Below the pieces are notes generated by a model. That model was not told the origin of the DNA, ran no database searches, and was given only the letters and a program-made list of their open reading frames with translations. A stretch of 36,870 nt of DNA from Oscillospiraceae bacterium (GTDB lineage Bacteria > Bacillota > Clostridia > Oscillospirales > Ruminococcaceae): contig JAFLUD010000009.1 of assembly GCA_022508965.1 (NCBI GenBank), positions 3,297 to 40,166 on the forward strand. Direction: 5' to 3'. Shown here in pieces: positions 31,277-36,870 of the stretch. Numbering within the stretch: position 1 is the first letter of the stretch; each line of letters opens with the position of its first letter. A program made the translations under genes and the position numbers.

Positions 31277-31648
31277 ATGGCAATAGAATGCAGCGTTATA
31301 ACGGGAATATTCGTGCTGATAGCGGTGGTATTTTTCCGCAGAAAGCGCAAGGAATGGGCATTGGCGGTGCTTCCGCTGACGCTTGTGCCGCTCACGGATT
31401 TTGTGTTGGAATTCATTGTGATAAAAGTGCTTAAGGTCGAAGTAACGGCGTTTGGGGGAATACTCGCGCTCATGATAGCGGTTGCGGCTTCGGCGGCATG
31501 GCTCGGCGCGGCTTCGGGCGCCTTAAAGCACAAGAGGACCATGGCGACCTACCTCGGCATAACAAACGCGTTTAACGTAGCTCTTGCGGCGATCTTGATG
31601 AACACGATACTCCAAAGGGCAGGGGAGCTTGAATCAATTCTCAAGTGA
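31277..31648 (+). CDS. Small integral membrane protein, unknown
   Basis: The 123-aa protein has four predicted hydrophobic segments (about 4-19, 27-49, 57-80 and 91-111) and a basic FFRRKRKEW loop. I recognise no family. GGGGTG precedes the ATG, 14 bases after the DUF4358 stop. A terminator follows at 31684, making it the last gene of the transcript. Confidence 0.7.
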   Translation: MAIECSVITGIFVLIAVVFFRRKRKEWALAVLPLTLVPLTDFVLEFIVIKVLKVEVTAFGGILALMIAVAASAAWLGAASGALKHKRTMATYLGITNAFNVALAAILMNTILQRAGELESILK

Positions 31649-31683
31649 GGAAATCCCCGACAGCATTTTCATACGTTACACAA

Positions 31684-31715
31684 CCGCGGACTGTCTTTCA
31701 GCCCGCGGATTTTTG
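31684..31715 (+). terminator. Rho-independent terminator
   Basis: CCGCGG-A-CTG pairs with CAG-C-CCGCGG, followed by ATTTTT, 35 bases after the membrane protein stop. Confidence 0.75.
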
Positions 31716-31716
31716 C

Positions 31717-31908
31717 AGTTGACAGTGTAAAGTGTAAAGTGTAAAGTAAAGGTATCCGCCCCGCCGTGTGCAAGCCTCGGTTGAGCGGCATCAGTGCCGC
31801 TCTTTGGGCTTGCACCTTGCGGCGTCCTTGCCGCGGATGTTATTTAAATTACGTTCCGCGCAGCGGAACACCCTTTACTGTCAACTTTCCACTGTCAACT
31901 GTCAACTT
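31717..31908. repeat. Composite element: inverted 7-nt repeats around a GC-rich cruciform
   Basis: The left arm (31717-31752) reads AGTTGAC AGTGTAA AGTGTAA AGTGTAA AGTAAAGG; the right arm (31872-31908) holds the same type of units inverted. Between them lies a nested cruciform: ATCCGC/GCGGAT (31754/31833), GTGCAAGCC/GGCTTGCAC (31768/31807) and GAGCGGCA/TGCCGCTC (31783/31795). A TTTAAATTACGTT block (31843-31855) overlaps a GTTCCGC/GCGGAAC hairpin. It fills most of the 398-bp spacer between the membrane protein gene and nrdD. No gene is seen here. Confidence 0.7.
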
Positions 31909-31955
31909 CCTCCCCCCCACCGAAAAAATATTATCGGATAATTTGCAAAAACTTA

Positions 31956-31984
31956 TTGACAAATGTGAAAAAATACTGTATAAT
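31956..31984 (+). promoter_or_regulatory. Sigma-A promoter of nrdD
   Basis: Perfect TTGACA (31956-31961), 17-base spacer and perfect TATAAT (31979-31984). Transcription should start near 31991. No clear NrdR box pair was found. Confidence 0.82.
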
Positions 31985-32046
31985 GAATATATTCGCAGAT
32001 AAACTACTAGATGTTGTGCGAAAAGAGAGGAAGTAATTGGAATAAT

Positions 32047-34308
32047 ATGGCAATGATAACGATGATCAAGAAGCGTGACGGCAGACAGGCGCCGTTTAAT
32101 ATCGAAAAGATAGCGGGAGCTATTTATAAGGCGGCGCAGTCGGTCGGAGGAAGGGATTACAACGAAGCGCTGAAGCTGGCGGACAAGGTGTGCCAGCAGC
32201 TCTCCGAGACCATAATCGGCAGAAATCCGTCTGTCGAGGAGGTTCAGGATATGGTGGAGCGCGTTCTCATCGACGAAGGCCACGCCAAGACCGCCAAGGC
32301 GTATATTCTGTACCGCGCCGAGCGCACAAGAGCGCGCGAGATGAATTCCACGCTGATGAAGATCTATGAGGATCTGACGTTCAGCTCCGCGGCGGATTCC
32401 GATATCAAGCGCGAGAACGCGAACATCGACGGCGATACCGCAATGGGAACGATGTTGAAATACGGAAGCGAGGGCGCGAAGCAGTTCAACGAGATGTATG
32501 TGCTCGACCCCGTGCATTCCCACGCGCATATAAACGGCGATATCCACATCCACGATCTGGATTTTCTGACGCTCACAACTACTTGCTGCCAGATCGATCT
32601 GTTAAAGCTGTTCCGCGGAGGTTTCTCGACGGGACACGGCTATCTGCGCGAGCCGAACGACATAGCGAGCTATGCCGCGCTAGCCTGCATAGCCATCCAG
32701 TCCAACCAGAACGACCAGCACGGCGGACAGTCTGTCCCCAACTTCGATTACGCAATGGCTGAGGGAGTAAAAAAGACCTTCCGCAGAATGTATATCTCGA
32801 ATCTCGCAAAGGCTATACTGTATACCTTTGACAACAAATACTTCTCCGAGGTGCACGAGAAGCTGAAGTCCACCGAGCAGCAGATCGAGCGCGAATGTGG
32901 ACTTTATCCTCAGCTTGAGAATAATTATGATTATAAATCTAAGGAATGGGAATTGCTTGCTCCAGAGTTCGGAAACGATTTCACACGGCTCCAGGACGAG
33001 GCTGAAAAGCTCGCCGAGGTTGAAACCGAACGCGCGACCTACCAGGCAATGGAGGCGCTTATCCACAACCTTAACACGATGAATTCCAGAGCTGGCGCGC
33101 AGGTGCCGTTCTCCAGCATAAATTACGGCACCGACACCTCTCCCGAGGGCAGGCTTGCGATAAGATCGGTGCTCCGGGCGACCCAGGCGGGCTTGGGCGA
33201 CGGAGAAACGCCGATATTCCCAGTGCAGATATTCAAGGTAAAAGAAGGCGTGAACTATAACGAGGGCGACCCGAATTACGATCTGTTCAAACTCGCGATG
33301 GAGACCTCCGCAAAGAGAATGTTCCCGAATTTCAGCTTTATCGACGCGCCGTTCAATTTACAGTATTATAAAGAGGGCGACTACAACACCGAGATCTCGT
33401 ATATGGGCTGCCGCACGCGCGTTATAGGAAACGTTCACGACAAGTCCCGCGAGATAGTAACGGGTCGTGGAAACCTGAGCTTCACCACCATAAATCTCCC
33501 GCGCCTGGGGATCGAAGCTAACAAGAACCTCGATAAGTTCTGGAGCAGTCTCGACGAGATGATAGAAATGGTGTTCGATCAGCTGTTGAAGCGCTTTAAG
33601 ATACAGTCTCAAAAGCGCGTGAAGAACTACCCGTTCCTTATGGGTCAGGGCGTTTGGATAGATTCCGAGACCCTCACCGATAAAGACAGTGTCGGAGAAA
33701 TTCTCAAGCACGGAACCCTCTCCGTCGGCTTCATCGGACTTGCCGAGTGCCTTATCGCGCTTATCGGCGCGCACCACGGCGAAAGCGAGGAGGCTCAGAA
33801 GCTGGGCTTGGAGATTGTGACCCATATGCGCGAAAAGGTAGACGCCAAGTGCAAGCAAACGGGACTCAATTTCAGCCTGCTTGCAACCCCCGCCGAGGGA
33901 CTTTCGGGGCGGTTCATCAATATCGACAGAAAGCGCTACGGCTCTATCCCGGGGATCACCGACAAGGATTATTACACCAATTCCTTCCATGTGCCGGTTT
34001 ATTACAACATCAGCGCATTCAAGAAGGTACGCCTCGAGGCTCCCTATCACGCTCTGACAAACGCGGGACACATCAGCTATGTCGAGCTTGACGGCGACCC
34101 GCTGAAGAATCTCGAAGCGTTCGAGCAGGTCGTTCGTTATATGAAGGAGCAGGGGATCGGTTACGGCGCGATAAATCACCCGATCGACCGCGACCCATGC
34201 TGCGGATTTACGGGAATAATCGACGACGAGTGCCCGAAGTGCCACCGCCGAGAGGACGAGGTAATGCTTGACCGCATCGAGCGTCCCAAGCGCTTCGCAG
34301 ACGACTGA
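32047..34308 (+). CDS. nrdD: Anaerobic (class III) ribonucleoside-triphosphate reductase, unusual C-terminus
   Basis: The 753-aa enzyme reduces ribonucleotides to deoxyribonucleotides in anaerobic growth. The ATP cone (about 4-95, MIKKRDGRQAPFNIEKIAGAI) binds the allosteric nucleotide. The catalytic barrel includes TTTCCQIDLLKLFRGGFSTG, NQNDQHGGQSVP and GCRTRVIGNVHD. A C-terminal Zn-type site CCGF...CPKC is present. Known NrdD proteins continue past this site with a glycyl-radical loop (R-x-x-GYL). Here the protein ends RIERPKRFADD and no such Gly is seen in any frame. The ATG at 32047 was chosen over one at 32011 that has no ribosome site; AGAGAGGAAG lies somewhat far upstream. nrdG follows. 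Confidence 0.88.
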   Translation: MAMITMIKKRDGRQAPFNIEKIAGAIYKAAQSVGGRDYNEALKLADKVCQQLSETIIGRNPSVEEVQDMVERVLIDEGHAKTAKAYILYRAERTRAREMNSTLMKIYEDLTFSSAADSDIKRENANIDGDTAMGTMLKYGSEGAKQFNEMYVLDPVHSHAHINGDIHIHDLDFLTLTTTCCQIDLLKLFRGGFSTGHGYLREPNDIASYAALACIAIQSNQNDQHGGQSVPNFDYAMAEGVKKTFRRMYISNLAKAILYTFDNKYFSEVHEKLKSTEQQIERECGLYPQLENNYDYKSKEWELLAPEFGNDFTRLQDEAEKLAEVETERATYQAMEALIHNLNTMNSRAGAQVPFSSINYGTDTSPEGRLAIRSVLRATQAGLGDGETPIFPVQIFKVKEGVNYNEGDPNYDLFKLAMETSAKRMFPNFSFIDAPFNLQYYKEGDYNTEISYMGCRTRVIGNVHDKSREIVTGRGNLSFTTINLPRLGIEANKNLDKFWSSLDEMIEMVFDQLLKRFKIQSQKRVKNYPFLMGQGVWIDSETLTDKDSVGEILKHGTLSVGFIGLAECLIALIGAHHGESEEAQKLGLEIVTHMREKVDAKCKQTGLNFSLLATPAEGLSGRFINIDRKRYGSIPGITDKDYYTNSFHVPVYYNISAFKKVRLEAPYHALTNAGHISYVELDGDPLKNLEAFEQVVRYMKEQGIGYGAINHPIDRDPCCGFTGIIDDECPKCHRREDEVMLDRIERPKRFADD

Positions 34309-34332
34309 TACAGAAAAATAATTACCGAGAAT

Positions 34333-34369
34333 AACAGCCGCACAGTTTGAAATTGGCGCGGCTGTTTTC
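34333..34369 (+). terminator. Hairpin between nrdD and nrdG (attenuator-like)
   Basis: AACAGCCGC (34333-34341) pairs with GCGGCTGTT (34358-34366), followed by TTC. The short T-run suggests partial termination or an mRNA-processing or stability structure that lowers nrdG relative to nrdD. Confidence 0.5.
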
Positions 34370-34386
34370 GTTGAGAGGAACAGTTT

Positions 34387-34890
34387 ATGGAACTAAGGAT
34401 TTCGGGAACCGTCAGCGAGTCGATTGTAGACGGTCCCGGGCTTCGATATACGATATTTACGCAGGGCTGCCCGCACGGCTGTGCGGGTTGTCACAATCCG
34501 CAGACGCACGATTTCGGCGGGGGAAAGCTCGTCGATACCGACGATCTTTTTAAGGAATGTACAGCCGACGGACTTAATACGGGCGTGACCTTTTCGGGCG
34601 GCGAGCCGTTTTGTCAGCCAAAGCCTTTGTATTATCTGGGAACGCGTTTCAAAGAGCGCGGCTATCATCTTATGAGCTACAGCGGCTGGACGTTCGAGGA
34701 ATTGCTGAAAAAAGCGGAACACGAGGAGTATGTAGGAAAGCTGCTGTCGATATTGGACGTTCTCGTTGACGGGCGGTTTATTGAAGAACAGCGCTCGCTT
34801 GCGCTTCAGTTTCGCGGAAGCGAAAATCAGCGCCTGATAGACGTGCAGAAAAGCCTAGCCGAGCATACCGTCGTAGAATATGAAATATAA
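34387..34890 (+). CDS. nrdG: Anaerobic ribonucleotide reductase activating protein (radical SAM)
   Basis: The 167-aa radical SAM activase generates the glycyl radical on NrdD. The cluster motif is QGCPHGCAGCHN (CX3CX2C, residues 29-36), preceded by SIVDGPGLRYTIFTQ; the SAM-binding GGE is in VTFSGGEPFCQP. Length is normal for NrdG (about 155-175 aa). GAGAGGAA precedes the ATG. It lies 78 bases after nrdD with a hairpin between. The activase looks fully intact, which makes the missing glycyl loop of its partner more notable. Confidence 0.94.
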   Translation: MELRISGTVSESIVDGPGLRYTIFTQGCPHGCAGCHNPQTHDFGGGKLVDTDDLFKECTADGLNTGVTFSGGEPFCQPKPLYYLGTRFKERGYHLMSYSGWTFEELLKKAEHEEYVGKLLSILDVLVDGRFIEEQRSLALQFRGSENQRLIDVQKSLAEHTVVEYEI

Positions 34891-34896
34891 TTCCCC

Positions 34897-34925
34897 TTGA
34901 AATTTAGAATAATCTGTGCTATAAT
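34897..34925 (+). promoter_or_regulatory. Sigma-A promoter of the oligopeptide-binding protein gene
   Basis: TTGAAA (34897-34902), 17-base spacer, perfect TATAAT (34920-34925), starting 6 bases after the nrdG stop. Transcription from about 34932 gives a leader of about 60 bases that consists mostly of 7-nt repeats. Confidence 0.8.
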
Positions 34926-34940
34926 GAAAAAGCAACATCA

Positions 34941-34974
34941 CTACTAGCAACTAACAACTATCAACTAACAACTA
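34941..34974. repeat. 7-nt-period repeats in a 5' leader
   Basis: On the minus strand the units read TAGTTGT TAGTTGA TAGTTGT TAGTTGC TAGTAG. They lie between the transcription start and the AAGGGGG ribosome site of the following gene. Confidence 0.7.
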
Positions 34975-34991
34975 AAAGGGGGTCGTTCGAT

Positions 34992-36620
34992 ATAAATATC
35001 TTCAAAAAAATTCTTGCATACGTTTTAACGGCGGCTGTAATACTGCCGCTTACCGCCTGCCAAAGCGACAACGGCTTTGACCGCGTGTTCGGCTACGACA
35101 TTTCCGCAAACCCCGTGACCCTCGACCCTCAGCAGGCGAACGACGCGAATTCCAACCTGATAATCGGAAACCTTTATATGGGCTTGCTTACGGTGAACCG
35201 GGACGGCTCGATAGGAACAGGCGCGGCGTCCGACTACACCGTCTCAGAGGACGGCTTGAAATATCACTTCACATTGCGGCAGGACGTTTATTGGGTGAAC
35301 GTCGAAGGCTATGAAAAGCAGTGCACCGCAAAGGATTTTGTATACGGATTTACGCGGCTGTTTTTGCCCGAGACCAATGCCCCACACGCCGCGGATTATT
35401 ATTGCATTGAGAACGCCCGTGATATCAATATGGGCTGGACCGCCTACACCTCGCGTCTGGGAGTAAAAGCGCTTGGCGATTTCGAGCTGGAGATCACGCT
35501 TTCGTATCCAAATCCGCGTTTTCCCGCGATGCTCGCCGAGCCGCCCGCGATGCCGTGCGACGAGGAGTTCTTTTTGAATGCCCGCGGAAAATACGGGCTG
35601 TCCGCCGAATGTACTCCCTCAAACGGCTCGTTCTATGTCCGCAGCTGGAATTACGACCCCTACGCGTCTACCGACGTAAACCGCGTTCTTCTCAGCAGAA
35701 ACAGAAAGAATGCCGAGGCTTGGGAGATCTGCCCGGCGGGGCTTAATTTCTATATCGAAAAAAGGGACGATTTTGTTCCCGACTTTTTGCACGGAGACAC
35801 CGCCTGCATTGCCTTGTCAAACGACGAAAAGTCTTTGATAAAGGGAAACTACGGCTGCGAGGAATTTTGCAGCGTGACCTGCGGACTGGTGTTCAACAGA
35901 AAATTCGAGCTGTTCAAAAACGAGGATTTCATCAAAGCGCTCTCGCTTTTGGCGAACCGCGAGGAAATATCCGCGGCGATATCGGAGTTTGAAAAGGCTG
36001 AGGGCATTGTTCCGAAGCAGGTGACGATGTCCGAGAACAACTACCGCGAGACAGCTGGCAGCTGCGCCATTCCCGAGCGCAACACCGAAAAAGCCCGCGA
36101 GCTGTTCCTGCAGGCGAGATCGGGTCTTAACACCGATTTGTTCACCGGAGCGCGCGTGATCGTATGCAGCGCCGCCGCGAACACCGCCGTTTCGTATATC
36201 ATGCAGGAATGGCAGCGTGAGTTCGGATTTTATTGCGTTGTGGAAACGCTTAGCGAAAACGATTTCAAAAAGCGCCTGCAAAGCGGAGATTTCGAGCTTG
36301 CGGTAACCGAGCTTTCGGGAAAATACAACAGCCCCGCGGCGTATCTTGAGCAGTTTCGCACGGGCAACTCCGAGAACTATATCGGATATTCCGATTACGA
36401 ATTTGACTCGCTGATAAAGCGCGCCGTAGAAGCGTCGGATCTAGAGAAAAGCGCGGAGTATTTCAAGCAGGCGGAACAGAGGCTTATCGACAGCTCGGCG
36501 TTCCTGCCGCTCTATTACAAGAACGAATACTTTTTCACCGGCAAAAAGAACGTTGATATAATCTACAATCCATTCTCAAAAACGGTGAATTTCACCCACG
36601 CCAAGGTGAAAAAGAGATAA
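34992..36620 (+). CDS. Oligopeptide/dipeptide-binding ABC transporter lipoprotein with apparent ATA start
   Basis: The 542-aa lipoprotein belongs to the family 5 (OppA/DppA) solute-binding proteins. From 34992 the frame reads (M)NIFKKILAYV, then a hydrophobic core and the lipobox LTAC with Cys at residue 23. The mature part has FGYDISANPVTLDPQQANDA, VYWVNVEGYEKQCTAKDFVYGF and a C-terminal LPLYYKNEYFF typical of the family. The codon in the start position is ATA (34992-34994), 9 bases after GGGGG. No ATG, GTG or TTG lies in frame between the promoter and GTG 35085, which would remove the whole signal peptide. No permease or ATPase genes follow in the window. Confidence 0.8.
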   Translation: MNIFKKILAYVLTAAVILPLTACQSDNGFDRVFGYDISANPVTLDPQQANDANSNLIIGNLYMGLLTVNRDGSIGTGAASDYTVSEDGLKYHFTLRQDVYWVNVEGYEKQCTAKDFVYGFTRLFLPETNAPHAADYYCIENARDINMGWTAYTSRLGVKALGDFELEITLSYPNPRFPAMLAEPPAMPCDEEFFLNARGKYGLSAECTPSNGSFYVRSWNYDPYASTDVNRVLLSRNRKNAEAWEICPAGLNFYIEKRDDFVPDFLHGDTACIALSNDEKSLIKGNYGCEEFCSVTCGLVFNRKFELFKNEDFIKALSLLANREEISAAISEFEKAEGIVPKQVTMSENNYRETAGSCAIPERNTEKARELFLQARSGLNTDLFTGARVIVCSAAANTAVSYIMQEWQREFGFYCVVETLSENDFKKRLQSGDFELAVTELSGKYNSPAAYLEQFRTGNSENYIGYSDYEFDSLIKRAVEASDLEKSAEYFKQAEQRLIDSSAFLPLYYKNEYFFTGKKNVDIIYNPFSKTVNFTHAKVKKR

Positions 36621-36736
36621 GACTGTCGATAAGCCATCATCTACGTTGTCACAGGCGCTTAGGCAGGCACAAGGTAACTGGTTACCGAGCCTAGCCGAAG
36701 CGCCTGTTCCTAGTATCTGAGGGCTTCTCGACAGTC
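36621..36736. repeat. MITE/REP-like palindromic element, copy 2
   Basis: The 116-bp element begins directly after the stop codon. Its ends, GACTGTCGATAAGCCATCA and TGAGGGCTTCTCGACAGTC, pair at 17 of 19 positions. Inner arms CAGGCGCTT/AAGCGCCTG and GGTAAC/GTTACC allow a long hairpin. It is the reverse-oriented relative of 2124-2224, plus an extra block with the GGTAACTGGTTACC palindrome that copy 1 lacks. TTTTA after the right end could allow termination. Confidence 0.82.
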
Positions 36737-36749
36737 TTTTATATTAAGG

Positions 36750-36779
36750 AAAAACGGTATCTTCACGATACCGTTTTTT
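36750..36779 (+). terminator. Rho-independent terminator
   Basis: A perfect 12-bp stem AAAAACGGTATC/GATACCGTTTTT with loop TTCAC is followed by TGTTTT. It ends transcription of the oligopeptide-binding protein gene after the repeat. Confidence 0.88.
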
Positions 36780-36812
36780 GTTTTAAATGGAGTAAATTAA
36801 GAGCCGATCTTA

Positions 36813-36870
36813 TTAAGGCAACACCGCACAAAGATTGTGCGCGTATTGCGCCGTCAGATTTTTCGTTAGA
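36813..36870. repeat. Dispersed repeat cut by the window end
   Basis: The start TTAAGGCAACACCGCACAA matches 1301-1319 in 18 of 19 positions. The following GATTGTGCGCGTATTGCGCC and CGTCAGATTTTTCG run to the window edge, so the right end is not visible. No coding frame is supported here. Confidence 0.6.

Noticed and set aside
31985-32046. NrdR boxes ahead of nrdD
   Set aside because: No pair of 16-bp palindromes with the NrdR pattern was seen near the promoter.
36621-36736. tRNA or structured RNA gene after the oligopeptide-binding protein gene
   Set aside because: It folds as a single long palindrome with terminal inverted repeats and has a second copy at 2124; there is no cloverleaf or promoter.

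Overview
The window looks like chromosome from an anaerobic, endospore-forming gut-type Clostridia, most likely Oscillospirales/Ruminococcaceae; this placement is an inference from gene content. It carries spoIVA, sipL, an alpha/beta SASP gene, a SpoIID-domain protein, tepA and a SpoIIIE/FtsK translocase. It also has a class III (oxygen-sensitive) ribonucleotide reductase with its activase, and a DUF3793 gene typical of Clostridia. Promoters are classical sigma-A (TTGACA-N17-TATAAT), ribosome sites are strong AGGAGG types, and the base composition is near-even to GC-rich. No prophage, plasmid, tRNA or rRNA genes were seen. This is core chromosome whose intergenic spaces are unusually rich in small dispersed repeats.

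Layout. 1-2100 (+): the end of one lipoprotein-like gene and a full paralogue, then a 57-aa protein and a low-molecular-weight tyrosine phosphatase under one promoter. 10191-2227 (-): one long apparent operon, cysteine desulfurase, thiI, pncC, three consecutive class B sortases, a SpoIID-domain protein with a Ser/Thr linker, and a 41-aa protein. 10264-10808: a regulatory intergenic region with five helically phased GGTTACAA boxes, a promoter, a candidate small RNA and a cluster of GC-rich hairpins, followed by a 47-aa Cys-rich membrane peptide. 11130-11892 (-): terD and a 48-aa membrane protein, divergent from a MATE exporter and a cobalamin-dependent methionine synthase (+). 15881-16782 (-): DUF3793 and SASP. 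17158-18693 (+): putP. 18756-21791 (-): sipL-spoIVA behind a sigma-E-type promoter. 22120-29502 (+): tepA, a 47-aa protein, uppP, ftsK and the TIGR03960/TIGR03936 pair. 29806-31648 (+): SGNH hydrolase, DUF4358 lipoprotein and a membrane protein. 32047-36620 (+): nrdD, nrdG and an oligopeptide-binding lipoprotein.

Genes that work together: the desulfurase supplies sulfur to ThiI for tRNA 4-thiouridine; SipL and SpoIVA build the spore coat basement layer; NrdG activates NrdD; UppP, the sortases, SpoIID and FtsK act at the envelope or septum.

Most interesting: (1) the phased box array between two divergent promoters, with spacing exactly that of WalR/PhoB-family direct repeats, next to a candidate sRNA with exposed CCUCC and a C-rich loop; (2) NrdD ending before the expected glycyl-radical segment; (3) an oligopeptide-binding lipoprotein whose only well-placed start is ATA; (4) three tandem class B sortases with no visible substrate; (5) several families of small intergenic repeats, including 7-nt-period repeats at six loci that twice flank other sequence in inverted orientation.
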